A stretch of 15,162 nt of DNA from Chloroflexota bacterium (GCA_016210375.1 JACQUH010000077.1:1-15162), one strand, 5' to 3'; positions 6,825 to 15,073 are shown, counted from the stretch's first letter. A program made the numbers and translations. Notes: generated from the letters alone by a model not told the origin.

Positions 6825-6949
6825 GATTCTGTCCTCCTCATACGGGGATATGGGTAGGGACCACCAATTAGCCTGTGCCTTTGAATCTCGGACTCTTTTC
6901 CCACCTCCTGTCTGGTTGTCATGGGGACGCGTACGTTTCTTGGCTGGGG

Positions 6950-7843
6950 CTATGACCCGCGAAGGCGTGGATCCCAGATGTCCCGTAGTGCATCCCCCAA
7001 AACGTTGAATCCGTAGACCGTCAAAGTGAGCGCCAGCCCTGGGAAAATAAGTAGCCACGGAGCCCGCTCTGCCCATTCCCTGGAGGCGGAAACCAATTGA
7101 CCCCAGGAGGCATGGGGCGGTGGAACCCCCAAGCCCAAAAAACTCAAGCTTGACTCGGCAAGTATGGCGCCGCCAAGCGCGGCGGTGGCGACTATGATCA
7201 GTGGAGCCATGGAATTAACCAAGATGTGGCGAACCATGATGCGCCAATGGCCTGCGCCAATAGCTCGGGCGGCATCCACATATTGCATACCCATTACGCC
7301 CAACGCAGCGCTCCGGATGACACGAATCTTACCAGCAGTAGTTGTTACGGTAATGGCGATAATGACATTGTTGAGTGATTTACCGAGGGCGGCCATCAAT
7401 GCCAGGGCCAAGATGAGCCCAGGCAGAGCCTGCAAGACATCCACAAACCTCTGCACCAGCAGGTCATACTTGCCGCCGTAGTATGCGGAACTCACTCCCA
7501 CCATGGCCCCTACCACAGAAGAGAGCAGAACGGCTGTGAACCCTACATAGATAGAAGTCCTGGCCCCAACTATTACGCGACTCATCATATCCCGCCCGGC
7601 CTGGTCAGTACCAAAAGCATGCTGCAAGCTGGGCGATTGAAGTCGTTCTCTTGCCGACATGAAGTTTGGCGGATAAGGCGCCACGAAGGGCCCTACTATG
7701 GCGACTGCAACTGCCAGGGCTACAACGAATAGGCCTATTGCGCCCAAGGGTTTACGTCGAACGAACCCTCCCAAGCCTCCCAGCAACCCAATTGCTCGAG
7801 GCTTCTGAACCAGCAGACCTGCCCTCATCCCAGACTCAGTCAT
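6950..7843 (-). CDS. ABC transporter permease, DppC/OppC-like
   Basis: An inner-membrane permease of the dipeptide/oligopeptide/nickel class, 297 residues. It has a short cytoplasmic N-terminus, a first membrane helix (about 34-55, GAIGLFVVALAVAVAIVGPF) and the extracellular 'HAFGTDQAGRD..SRVI.GARTS' signature (75-96). Further helices follow, then the EAA loop DAARAIGAGHW (190-200), which contacts the ATPases, and a C-terminus FNVLGDALRDIWDPRLRGS typical of DppC. Its ATG overlaps the end of the upstream permease gene by eight bases (ATGACTGA), so translation is coupled. It would pair with the DppB-like subunit and the binding protein at 8945-10669. No ATP-binding subunit genes are found in the window, so the ATPases must be encoded elsewhere or be shared with other transporters. 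The substrate is not predictable from the permease. Confidence 0.95.
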   Translation of the reverse strand: MTESGMRAGLLVQKPRAIGLLGGLGGFVRRKPLGAIGLFVVALAVAVAIVGPFVAPYPPNFMSARERLQSPSLQHAFGTDQAGRDMMSRVIVGARTSIYVGFTAVLLSSVVGAMVGVSSAYYGGKYDLLVQRFVDVLQALPGLILALALMAALGKSLNNVIIAITVTTTAGKIRVIRSAALGVMGMQYVDAARAIGAGHWRIMVRHILVNSMAPLIIVATAALGGAILAESSLSFLGLGVPPPHASWGQLVSASREWAERAPWLLIFPGLALTLTVYGFNVLGDALRDIWDPRLRGS

Positions 7844-8801
7844 AGCGAATCCTTGGGTCTAACATTCCGTACGTCAGGTCCACACCCAAGTTGATCACAA
7901 GAGCCACGACCACGAAAAGCATGACAGTAAACTGGGTAACGGCGAAGTCCCGAATATTGATGGAATCCAACACGAGTTTCCCCATTCCGGGAAGTCCGAA
8001 AATGGTCTCCATTATCACACTGCCATTTAGCACACCTGCAAGCTGGAGGCCCATGATGGTCATGACAGGCAGCATGGCGTTGCGAAGGGCATGCCGCCAA
8101 AGAACTATACGGTTAGGCAATCCCTTCGCCTCCGCCGTCCGTATGTAGTCCTGCCGCAAGACTTCCAGCATAGAGGAACGAGTTATCCGTACCAGGATAC
8201 TGCTAGACCCCCACGACAATATCAGAGCTGGCCAAATCATCTGGCTTAAGTGGGACCCGGGCTGGTCCCACAGTTGTTTGTAGAAAATAGGGGGGCTCCA
8301 TTGGAACTGAAGCACCAGGAAGAGGATAATCATCGTAGCCACGAAGAAGTTAGGCATAGCTAATCCGATGATAGCCACAGACCGGAACACGTAGTCAAAC
8401 CACGAATCTCTATAGATAGCGGCGAAGACTCCCACAGGAATAGCGAACGCAAAGGTAATTGCCAGTGTGTAAACACCAAGTTGCAGGGTCACTGGGAGAC
8501 GTTCACGCACAAGCTGCAACACCTTAACGCCTCTGCTTAGGGTAACGGACTCACCTGGCTCAAAAGTGACGACGCCCTTCAGCCACTTCAAATACTGGAC
8601 CGGGAGACGCTCATTGAGCCCCAGCATCTCCCTTACCCGTTGATACTCCCTCTGGTCTACGATGGCTCCTTCCTCCGTTCCCCCTACTACAACCAGGGCC
8701 ACATCTCCGGGTACCACCCGCAAGATCAGGAAGATCAATACCGAGGCTCCCAGGAAGGTCGGGATAAACAGGAGCAGGCGCCTGAAGATGTACTTGCCCA
8801 A
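7836..8801 (-). CDS. ABC transporter permease, DppB/OppB-like (TTG start)
   Basis: The partner inner-membrane permease, 321 residues. It opens with the characteristic GKYIFRRLLLFIPTFLGASV helix followed by FLILRVVPGD (24-33). It then has RLPVQYLKWLKGVV, four more hydrophobic segments, the EAA loop DYIRTAEAKGL (218-228) and RHALRNAMLPVMT, and ends LGVDLTYGMLDPRIRYD. These are diagnostic for DppB/OppB. The only reasonable start is TTG at 8801-8799, since no ATG or GTG precedes the first helix in this frame. An AAGGCG sequence about 11 bases upstream is a weak ribosome site. It is 143 bases downstream of the binding-protein gene and overlaps the next permease by eight bases, so the three form an operon. 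Confidence 0.95.
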   Translation of the reverse strand: MGKYIFRRLLLFIPTFLGASVLIFLILRVVPGDVALVVVGGTEEGAIVDQREYQRVREMLGLNERLPVQYLKWLKGVVTFEPGESVTLSRGVKVLQLVRERLPVTLQLGVYTLAITFAFAIPVGVFAAIYRDSWFDYVFRSVAIIGLAMPNFFVATMIILFLVLQFQWSPPIFYKQLWDQPGSHLSQMIWPALILSWGSSSILVRITRSSMLEVLRQDYIRTAEAKGLPNRIVLWRHALRNAMLPVMTIMGLQLAGVLNGSVIMETIFGLPGMGKLVLDSINIRDFAVTQFTVMLFVVVALVINLGVDLTYGMLDPRIRYD

Positions 8802-8888
8802 GACAGCCGACGCCTTTCTTCGGCGCTGGAGATTGGATGTTGGCCAGGCGAGGCTTCCAGAGGTCAGCCAGAGTTACGAGACACTCCC

Positions 8889-8903
8889 AGCAGGACGCCT
8901 GCT
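8889..8903. promoter_or_regulatory. Intercistronic stem-loop between binding-protein and permease genes
   Basis: AGCAGG (8889-8894) and CCTGCT (8898-8903) form a perfect 6-bp stem with a 3-base loop in the 143-base gap. In many ABC importer operons such stems help keep the binding protein more abundant than the permeases by protecting its mRNA 3' end or pausing transcription. There is no T-tract, so full termination is not expected. Confidence 0.35.
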
Positions 8904-8944
8904 CTCAGCGATGGGCTTCCTTTGTCCAGATACGCTCATACCAG

Positions 8945-10669
8945 CTACGAATCTAGCCAGACGTCTTCCATCCTCACCATGTCATGCTGCCTGCCGGCAG
9001 GGAAGCGCCAGTTTTTCATAGAGTCGTACCATGCCCCCGGAAACGATGGGAATACCCCGAACATGAGGTAGCTCTGATCGTACAGATAGCCCAGGAGTTC
9101 CCGAACATAGCGCTTTCGCTCTTGATCATTCGAGATCCTGGGTATGTTAGTGATCATCTCATCAACTTTCGGGTCGCATACCCTGGGTACGGAGACACGC
9201 TTTCCGCCGTCACAAAAGACGGCAGTGAAGTTAGGGCCTGCGGCAGCAGTCAACCCCGACTGCGCGGTCAAGCGGAAGGTCCACTCTCCCGCGTCTAGCG
9301 CGGCCGTTTCCGCGAGCCGGTCCAGGATGATTAGCTCCGCCTTTATGCCCAGCTTTTGCTCCAGGTCAAACTGCATGGCCTCAGCCGTTTTTTCAAATCC
9401 CGCCGAAACATGCATTTTTATGGGGAATCCTTGAGGGTAACCGGCTGCCGCCAGGAGCCTCTTGGCCTCATCCAGGTCCGCCTGCGGCTTGGGCTGGCGG
9501 TATCCCGGCAATGCGCCGAGAACCTCTTGCTCCGTATAGCCGTATGGGTGGTCTGTGAGCATGTAGTATCCGTAGCGGCAAAGGCCGCCAAAGGCCACGT
9601 CGCAGACAAACTTCCGGTCCAGAGCAAGATCAACGGCTTTCCTCACCCTTATATCGTTAAACGGGGGCCGTTGCGTATTGCCTACCAGGGGGCGGTTAAA
9701 GGCCACCATATCATTTGAGAACTTTACGTTGCGCATGCCTTTCACAATGCCCACCTGCTCCTCGGTCATCTGCATGCCGGTGCCCCGGGCGGTGTAGTGA
9801 ATACGCCCAGTGCGGAAAGCGGCGAACATTGCTGCCTGGTCACTTCCAACGGCATACCTGACGCCGTCCAGATAGGGAAGCCCTGGAAGGCGGTAATTCG
9901 GGTTGCGCTCCACCTCCCATCGGATGTTCCGCTCGTAGACCTTGAAGATATAGGGCCCTGTGCCTATCCATTTGCTAGGCTCGGGTAAAGGCCCCCCTGC
10001 GTCGTAGATGCGCTTCGGGGGAATGGTGATCTCGGCGCCAGATATGTTTGTTATGAACTCAGCGTCAGGGGAATGAGTGACGATGACCACAGTCAGGTCA
10101 TCCGGAGTGGTCACCTCTTTGATCTTGTTGGCTATCAGGACGGCGCCGGTAGAACGAGTAGCACCCTCGGGAGGCTTCATCATGCGGTTGAAGTAGTTGG
10201 CTACATCTGCCGATGTGAAAGGCACCCCGTCGCTGGCTTTGATCCCGGGATAGAGCTTGAAGGTCCACGTAACGCCGTCTGCCCCTAGCGACCAGCTCTC
10301 CGCCAGGCCAGGCCGGGGTAGGCTGAAGGTCTCCTTATCGTAGTAGAGGAGTTGCTCAAAAGTGAGCGCCATGCGCTGAAGGGGGTCAATACTCCCACCC
10401 GCTATTGCTATGGGGTCCCATGCACTACCCTCAGCTCTCACCCACCCCTCCAGCACTCCCCCCCTCTTGATCGTCGTAGTAGGCGTAGGAGTCGGAATGG
10501 GTTGACTGGTCGGTGTGGGGGTGACAGTAATACCCGCAGGTTTGGTTGGCGCCGGCGTCGGTGTCGGCTCCGCCGCAGTACCACACGCCATTGCGATCAG
10601 TAGTGCTACCGACGCCAAGGCGCTCAGCCAGTAACGAACCCTGAAGCTGTGGAGAAGTTTACCTGCCAT
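8945..10669 (-). CDS. ABC transporter substrate-binding lipoprotein, family 5 (DppA/OppA-like)
   Basis: A 574-residue extracytoplasmic solute-binding protein that captures the ligand and delivers it to the permeases. I start it at ATG 10669, which has GGAGGT five bases upstream, rather than a longer in-frame ATG at 10735. This start gives a signal peptide with Arg/Lys near the N-terminus, a hydrophobic core ALASVALLIAMA and Cys29 as the lipidation site. Residues 32-69 are a Thr/Pro-rich tether typical of Chloroflexota and other single-membrane or unusual envelopes. The family-5 fold follows: QLLYYDKETFSLPRPGLAES, TWTFKLYPGIKASDGVPFTSADV (signature region), IGTGPYIFKVY, FNDIRVRKAVDLALDR and the KRLLAAAGYPQGFP segment. 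Family-5 ligands include peptides, nickel, heme, sugars and opines, so the ligand here is open. It is the first gene of the operon. Confidence 0.94.
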   Translation of the reverse strand: MAGKLLHSFRVRYWLSALASVALLIAMACGTAAEPTPTPAPTKPAGITVTPTPTSQPIPTPTPTTTIKRGGVLEGWVRAEGSAWDPIAIAGGSIDPLQRMALTFEQLLYYDKETFSLPRPGLAESWSLGADGVTWTFKLYPGIKASDGVPFTSADVANYFNRMMKPPEGATRSTGAVLIANKIKEVTTPDDLTVVIVTHSPDAEFITNISGAEITIPPKRIYDAGGPLPEPSKWIGTGPYIFKVYERNIRWEVERNPNYRLPGLPYLDGVRYAVGSDQAAMFAAFRTGRIHYTARGTGMQMTEEQVGIVKGMRNVKFSNDMVAFNRPLVGNTQRPPFNDIRVRKAVDLALDRKFVCDVAFGGLCRYGYYMLTDHPYGYTEQEVLGALPGYRQPKPQADLDEAKRLLAAAGYPQGFPIKMHVSAGFEKTAEAMQFDLEQKLGIKAELIILDRLAETAALDAGEWTFRLTAQSGLTAAAGPNFTAVFCDGGKRVSVPRVCDPKVDEMITNIPRISNDQERKRYVRELLGYLYDQSYLMFGVFPSFPGAWYDSMKNWRFPAGRQHDMVRMEDVWLDS

Positions 10670-10749
10670 GATAGACCTCCATTGACGAAAAGCGCCGCAA
10701 TGAGACCAGAAAATGACAGTATTCCACCACGCCACCCTGTGAGTAACTA

Positions 10750-10779
10750 AGTGTAGGCTACTGGGAGTCTGCTTGTCAA
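10750..10779 (-). promoter_or_regulatory. Probable sigma70-type promoter of the transporter/UGSC/MmgE operon
   Basis: On the minus strand a perfect TTGACA (10779-10774) is separated by 18 bases from TACACT (10755-10750), four of six matches to the -10 consensus. Transcription would begin near 10743, leaving a leader of about 75 bases before the binding-protein start at 10669. It is the only strong promoter I see upstream of the seven-gene minus-strand run. Confidence 0.55.
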
Positions 10780-10848
10780 CAATAGCTGGGCGTATCTGCT
10801 AAACTAGCCACAACTCTTACTTAAGGCAATGGTTGCACTTGCTGGTCT

Positions 10849-10869
10849 GGAGAGGTCTCTCCGGGGAGA
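10849..10869. promoter_or_regulatory. Overlapping inverted repeats, possible operator
   Basis: GGAGAG (10849-10854) and CTCTCC (10857-10862) form a perfect inverted repeat around GT. TCTCC (10858-10862) again mirrors GGAGA (10865-10869) around GG. The pair lies about 70 bases upstream of the promoter of the minus-strand operon, in the divergent spacer before the TPR gene. No regulator gene is nearby. The rest of the 10670-11157 spacer shows no convincing gene. Confidence 0.3.
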
Positions 10870-11157
10870 GGCGCGGTCCGAGGAGGGGCTTTGAAGTTAT
10901 CAAGGGCGGGCTTCCTGGTGTTACAAGGTTAGAATCAATGCGACTCGGCTACGTGTGCCGTGGTTAACCCGAGAACAAGAGTGTCGGGGCGGCGTGGTAC
11001 TAGCACAAAGGCATCGTTGGGGGCGAGGCTACGAATTCCGCATTGCGCAACGGTGGGCATGGGGGGTGGAAAGTCGCAGACCAAGTAGCCAATAGTCAAA
11101 GCTGCCACAATTATGCGGTGATGAACTACCAAGGGCCTCAAGCTACAAGGGAGAATC

Positions 11158-12252
11158 ATGGAAGCGAATAGCATTGTGGAATCAGGCCTCAGCTTCCTTC
11201 AGGAGGCTAGATATCTTGAGGCGGAAGAGGCGATGTACAGGGCCGTGGCTCTCAATCATGAGAACCCCGCTGTCTGGCGCATCTTGGCAGCGGCCCTGTT
11301 GAAGCAGAACAAGGACGTTCAGGCAGAGGAAGCCCTGCGCAAGGCCGTGGCCCTTGAACCCAAAGATGCCACCATTTGGAACAATCTGGGGATCGCACTA
11401 TTGCGTCAGGGCAGAGTCCCCGAAGCAGAGGAGGCCCTGGAGCGAGCTCTGGCCCTCGACCCGCAAAATCCCGCTGTCTGGCGCATCTTGGCAACGGTCC
11501 GGTTGAAGCAGGACAAGGACGCCCAAGCGGAGGAAGCCCTACACAGGGCCGTGGCCCTTGACCCCCAGGATGCCGCCATCTGGTCCAACCTGGGGGCGGC
11601 CCTGGTGAGCCAGGGCAGACTCTCAGAGGCAGAAGAAGTGCTAGGTCAGGCCGTAGTTCTCAACCCTCAAATAGCAGCTTCCTGGCACAACTTGGGAGCC
11701 GCGCTATTTGGCCAAGGCAAGTTCGCCGAGGCGGAGGAGGCCTTGCGCAGGACCGTGGCCCTCAATCTACAAGATGAAGCGGCCTGGGGCAACCTGGGGG
11801 CGGCTTTGTTGCGCCAGACAAAGGACGCCGAGGCAGAGGAAGCCTTGCGCAAGGCCGTGGCCCTCAACCCACAAGATGGGGCAGCCTGGGGCAACCTGGG
11901 GGCGGCTCTATTGCGCCAGACAAGGGACGCCGAGGCAGAGGAGGCCTTGCGCAGGGCCGTGGCCCTCAACCCACAAGATGGGGCAGCCTGGGGCAACCTG
12001 GGGGCGGCTCTATTGCGCCAGACAAAGGACGCCGAGGCGGAGGAGGCCTTGCGCAGGGCCGTAGCCGTTGACCCGGTGAAGCCACTTGCCTGGAGCAACC
12101 TGGGACTGGTGCTGGGCAGACAGGAGAAGTATCCGGAGGCTGAAGAAGCCCTCCGCAAGTCCATGGCGCTCAACCCATTGAATGCTGTTGCCTGGGGCAA
12201 TCTGGGGGTAGTGCTAGGCCAACGGGGGAAATACCGGGAGGAGGGCAATTAG
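11158..12252 (+). CDS. Tetratricopeptide-repeat protein
   Basis: A 364-residue protein that is essentially all TPR: eleven units of 34 residues beginning at about residue 3. Ten are complete and the last is cut short after ...GKYREEGN. Consensus unit: [AP]AxWxNLGAALLRQ.[KR].[AP]EAEEALRRAVALNPQD. TPRs stack into a right-handed superhelix that binds other proteins. There is no catalytic domain, signal peptide or membrane segment, so a cytoplasmic scaffold or adaptor role is likely, with partner unknown. Units 2 and 4 share PAVWRIL while 3 and 5 share the WxNLG form, suggesting an old two-unit duplication, and units 7-9 are nearly identical in DNA. AAGGGAG five bases before ATG 11158 supports the start. 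The abrupt end inside a helix may be a natural end or the result of a small deletion. The gene is transcribed away from the transporter operon. Confidence 0.93.
   Translation: MEANSIVESGLSFLQEARYLEAEEAMYRAVALNHENPAVWRILAAALLKQNKDVQAEEALRKAVALEPKDATIWNNLGIALLRQGRVPEAEEALERALALDPQNPAVWRILATVRLKQDKDAQAEEALHRAVALDPQDAAIWSNLGAALVSQGRLSEAEEVLGQAVVLNPQIAASWHNLGAALFGQGKFAEAEEALRRTVALNLQDEAAWGNLGAALLRQTKDAEAEEALRKAVALNPQDGAAWGNLGAALLRQTRDAEAEEALRRAVALNPQDGAAWGNLGAALLRQTKDAEAEEALRRAVAVDPVKPLAWSNLGLVLGRQEKYPEAEEALRKSMALNPLNAVAWGNLGVVLGQRGKYREEGN
11776..12081 (+). repeat. Three near-identical 102-bp tandem repeats inside the TPR gene
   Basis: Units at 11776-11877, 11878-11979 and 11980-12081 each encode one TPR and differ at only a few bases, whereas the flanking units are much more diverged. 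This marks recent in-frame expansion by slippage or unequal recombination. Copy number may vary between strains, and short-read assembly could collapse it. Confidence 0.85.
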
Positions 12253-12411
12253 ACCGCCTGTTTCAGTAAACGTCACAGGCTTACCGCAAGCACGAAAGGC
12301 CCCGCTAGACTCCCCGGTTATGTCCACGCACTCAGACGCCTGCCTTCCAAAGAGCAAAGCCTACAGATCGGCAAGCAGGCCAGGGCAGGGGTGCTGGCAG
12401 TCGGCAGCCCC

Positions 12412-12439
12412 GCAGGGGCAGGATACATCGTGCCCCTGC
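12412..12439. terminator. Inverted repeat between convergent genes, possible bidirectional terminator
   Basis: GCAGGGGCA (12412-12420) and TGCCCCTGC (12431-12439) form a perfect 9-bp stem with a 10-base loop, placed between the converging TPR and hydrolase genes. GCCCC just upstream (12407-12411) could compete for the GGGGC. There is no U-tract on either side, so termination efficiency is uncertain. Confidence 0.45.
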
Positions 12440-12446
12440 TCGCTAG

Positions 12447-14450
12447 CTAGGCAACACCCCCTGGTGCAGTAACACCCACGGCTCCGCCCATCAGCAGGTC
12501 GTAGCGCTGGGCAGCCTGCTCCACGGTCCGCTCAATGTCCTCGGCCAGCATGTAACGCTGGTCTACCAGCGCCTGGGCAGCCTTACGGACCAGGGCCAGG
12601 TATTCCTCCCGGGTGGCGTACCGCTCCTCTATGGACCTCCGAGGGTCTCCTGTGGCCTGCCGCTGGGCTCGCGTTGCGGGGAAGGGAACGGACGCCCCCG
12701 TAAGGCCGATCATCTGGTCGCCGCCGCCGATGTCCTTGTGGCGCACATTCCAGCCGGTGTTGGAGGCCACGGGCACCGATACGTCCGGCAGGCGAATGCC
12801 GCCTTGCTCGTTGCCGTCCTGGTCCACCACGGGCACCAGATTGCTGAATGCCACGCCCACCGCCAGGGGTTGGCCGCCATCGGTGTAGTATATCCTGGCC
12901 GGGTCAAGGCCCGCCTGATACTCCTGCGGCGTAAGGGCATGAAGATGCTTGGGAAAGGCCACGCCAGGTATGCGGTTGAAGACCGGAGCTACCGCCTCTG
13001 GCCTCACCAGGGTACCGTCGGAAATGCGGGGATGCCTGCTGGCAGGCGGCTCCACTCCCTGGCTGGCCCAGGCGTCCAGGTTCAGCAGGGCAGCGCGCAC
13101 TAGAGGCCGATAGTCCACAATGTTCATTGGCTGCTGGAGCTTCACGCCATCGGCGGCGGCGCTGGAAAAAGGCAGGGAGCCGGCGCCGTGCTGGGTGCCT
13201 GAGAACTGGTAGACGCGGACGGTCTCAGAAGGAGGCGCATCAATGGTGCCCTCCACGTTTGTGTGAACGAGGGAGCCGAGGCTCCCATAGTATTCAGCAG
13301 CGGTGTTGGTGAAGAAGACCCTGGGCAGCCCGCCTTTGGCCCGCTGCCTGTTCAGCAGGCCATCCCGCTTGTCGGAGAGGGGGTCCTGCTGCTCGGTATC
13401 GGTGTAGGGGAAGAAATAGCTCACGGTGCGCTTCGCCAGGCTGGAGAGCTGAGGGAAGCGTTTGTTGAACTCGGCCCGGCGGCCTCCTGCTATATGGGAG
13501 TGGATGCCGTCAAAGACCTGCCTGCCCTGCTCGTCAACGTTCAGGCCCAGGTAGAGGAAGAGACGCAGGAAGCGGCCTGTCAGGGACACCCCGAAGGTGT
13601 ACGCGTAGTCTAACTCCCCGGCGCACGGGTTACCTTGGGCCGCGCCGCCATGGCGGAGAAAGGCCGCCGCATCCCGTGTGGCGATGAGGCCCAGGCCTGA
13701 TACGCGGGAGCCTGTGGTGGGATAGGTAACCTGATAGACCTTGCCTGGCAAAAAGCAAGACTCCATGTAGAGGTAGGATGCATCGGGCGCCACCCGGCCA
13801 TCGGCCTCCCTGGCAAAACGCCACTGCCCCCGAGGGACCACCTGAGGTGGATCGTCTTCGTAGTCGCGAACGGTGAGGACCGCCTCGCCACTGTCCAGAT
13901 TATTCGGCAGCGACCGCTGGTAGATGCCAGGGAAGACCTCCTGCACGCGCTCTCGGGTATTGGGCTGGAACGTGAAGACGATCTTGCCCGTAGGGGGGCC
14001 GCTGGGGCCCTGGGCAAAGGGCGACTGGAGACGCAGCCCCTGGGTTGGAGCCACATCAAACTGCCAGCCGCACTGCAACACAGTGAAGCCATGGCGCATG
14101 AGGAAGCCACTGCCGGGGTCTGGAAGGCCCCTGCCCGTCGCCGGGACGGAGCCATTAAAGAAGCCAAAGGCGACGCTATTACCCCGGTGAACCACGTCAA
14201 CCAGAAGCCGGCGTCGGCCCTTGCTGGAGTCCACCGGGCGGAAGATGCGAAAGTCCGCGGTGCACTCCACCTGGCCCTGGCCGTTCCTCTCGGCCAGGCC
14301 AATATCCGTTATGGCGGTATTGGCGGGATGTTGGGGGTCAAAGCCAAAGCGAAGGGCCCCTTGCAGCACCTCATAAGGACCAGTGGAGCCGAAGGCCATG
14401 CCCGCGGCGTAGGGGGTGCGCTCTGCTACGTCCACAGACAAGACGGCCAT
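12447..14450 (-). CDS. Alpha/beta hydrolase domain-containing protein (Abhydrolase_10-like)
   Basis: A 667-residue protein resembling the large alpha/beta-hydrolase domain proteins of Proteobacteria, Actinobacteria and Chloroflexota. It has an N-terminal beta-rich part (PYAAGMAFGSTGPYEVLQG, RRRLLVDVVHRGN, GFTVLQCGWQ) and a nucleophile elbow GVSLTG at 287-292 with Ser289 as the expected nucleophile. A FSGTQH segment carries His421, a likely catalytic histidine, and further on is a distinctive C-terminal region GWNVRHKDIGGGDQMIGLTGASVPF. It probably hydrolyses an ester or similar bond. The substrate is unknown. There is no clear signal peptide. I prefer ATG 14450 because GGGGAGG lies seven bases upstream. 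A start at 14474 would add eight residues and place that ribosome site inside the gene. It stands alone, between the TPR gene (convergent) and the tRNA cluster. Confidence 0.85.
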   Translation of the reverse strand: MAVLSVDVAERTPYAAGMAFGSTGPYEVLQGALRFGFDPQHPANTAITDIGLAERNGQGQVECTADFRIFRPVDSSKGRRRLLVDVVHRGNSVAFGFFNGSVPATGRGLPDPGSGFLMRHGFTVLQCGWQFDVAPTQGLRLQSPFAQGPSGPPTGKIVFTFQPNTRERVQEVFPGIYQRSLPNNLDSGEAVLTVRDYEDDPPQVVPRGQWRFAREADGRVAPDASYLYMESCFLPGKVYQVTYPTTGSRVSGLGLIATRDAAAFLRHGGAAQGNPCAGELDYAYTFGVSLTGRFLRLFLYLGLNVDEQGRQVFDGIHSHIAGGRRAEFNKRFPQLSSLAKRTVSYFFPYTDTEQQDPLSDKRDGLLNRQRAKGGLPRVFFTNTAAEYYGSLGSLVHTNVEGTIDAPPSETVRVYQFSGTQHGAGSLPFSSAAADGVKLQQPMNIVDYRPLVRAALLNLDAWASQGVEPPASRHPRISDGTLVRPEAVAPVFNRIPGVAFPKHLHALTPQEYQAGLDPARIYYTDGGQPLAVGVAFSNLVPVVDQDGNEQGGIRLPDVSVPVASNTGWNVRHKDIGGGDQMIGLTGASVPFPATRAQRQATGDPRRSIEERYATREEYLALVRKAAQALVDQRYMLAEDIERTVEQAAQRYDLLMGGAVGVTAPGGVA

Positions 14451-14701
14451 GTCATTCCTCCCCTTTAGACTCACGCGGGACCACGCAAAGATGGGTCGTA
14501 CGCCTCCCGCCGGGTTCGTTTAGCAGCGGTTTGGGAAGCTCATGAGTAGAACGCCTGGACTTGCAGCGAGGAGGCAGAACTGCTCTTCCCTACGGAATCG
14601 GCAAGCAGCCCGCGCGTCAGCACAGCAGAAGTATAGCATGACTTTGTGGTGGAGCAATTCACGTGCATGTTCAAGAAACGGGGGACCCTCGTCGGCAAGC
14701 A

Positions 14702-14737
14702 GAAAAACAAGAGGCCCCAGGGGAGTCACAGGGGCCT
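14702..14737 (-). terminator. Rho-independent terminator of the tRNA cluster
   Basis: On the minus strand AGGCCCC (14737-14731) pairs with GGGGCCT (14718-14712) across a 12-base loop, followed by CTTGTTTTTC. A GC-rich stem with a T-rich tail 18 bases beyond the 3' end of tRNA-Cys fits intrinsic termination of the tRNA transcript. Confidence 0.8.
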
Positions 14738-14754
14738 TGCTTTGTGGCGAATTG

Positions 14755-14831
14755 TGGAGGCGACGGGCGGATTCGAACCGCCGAATAGGGGTTTTGCAGA
14801 CCCCCGCCTTAGACCTCTTGGCTACGTCGCC
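14755..14831 (-). tRNA. tRNA-Cys (GCA), copy 1
   Basis: The minus strand folds as a cloverleaf. The acceptor GGCGACG (14831-14825) pairs with CGTCGCC (14765-14759). The anticodon loop CTGCAAA sits between GGGGT and ACCCC, giving anticodon GCA, and the T arm contains GGTTCGAATCC. The discriminator base is U (14758), the identity element expected for tRNA-Cys, and CCA is encoded. It differs from copy 2 mainly in the anticodon stem and by one extra D-loop base. Confidence 0.95.
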
Positions 14832-14958
14832 CGAAGCAACGAAAGGCTCTTTCAATGACTAGCCTGACGCCTCCCTCCTCAAGAAGGCGCCATCATACTA
14901 CCGCCTCCTTCCGGCGGTGAGGAGACAGGTCGTGATCGCCCTCAGGAGCGGAGTGAAG

Positions 14959-15042
14959 TGCCGAGGAGGAGACTTGAACTCCTACGAGCCTAAGCTCACG
15001 GCCCCCTCAAGACCGCGTGTCTGCCAATTCCACCACCTCGGC
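14959..15042 (-). tRNA. tRNA-Leu (GAG)
   Basis: A class II tRNA on the minus strand. The acceptor GCCGAGG (15042-15036) pairs with CCTCGGC (14966-14960), and the discriminator is A. The anticodon stem CGGTC/GGCCG encloses loop TTGAGGG, giving anticodon GAG, and a long variable arm follows (TGAGCTTAGGCTCG). The T arm contains AGTTCAAGTCT. CCA is not encoded (the next bases are CTT), unlike the two tRNA-Cys genes. Confidence 0.95.
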
Positions 15043-15073
15043 CTCGTTCAATCGGAGAGGGAGCTTTGCCTGG

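Noticed and set aside
6480..7076. Minus-strand ORF ending at the TGA, taken as a complete 198-residue protein
   Set aside because: Its first 84 residues overlap the DppC gene and look random, and its end is the selenocysteine codon. The family-like part starts at GTG 6824 and continues past the TGA.
10935..11174. 79-residue minus-strand ORF upstream of the TPR gene
   Set aside because: No ribosome site or recognised motif, it overlaps the TPR start and there is no supporting context.
11776..12081. Tandem repeats considered as a CRISPR array
   Set aside because: The 102-bp period has no spacers and encodes a TPR unit in frame. No cas genes are present.
11667..12248. 193-residue repetitive ORF on the strand opposite the TPR gene
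   Set aside because: Its repeats simply mirror the 102-bp TPR repeats; there is no start context or independent family.
14898..14918. ACCGCC/GGCGGT stem between the tRNA-Leu and tRNA-Cys genes as a terminator
   Set aside because: Short stem, no T-tract, and it lies inside what is probably a single tRNA transcript.
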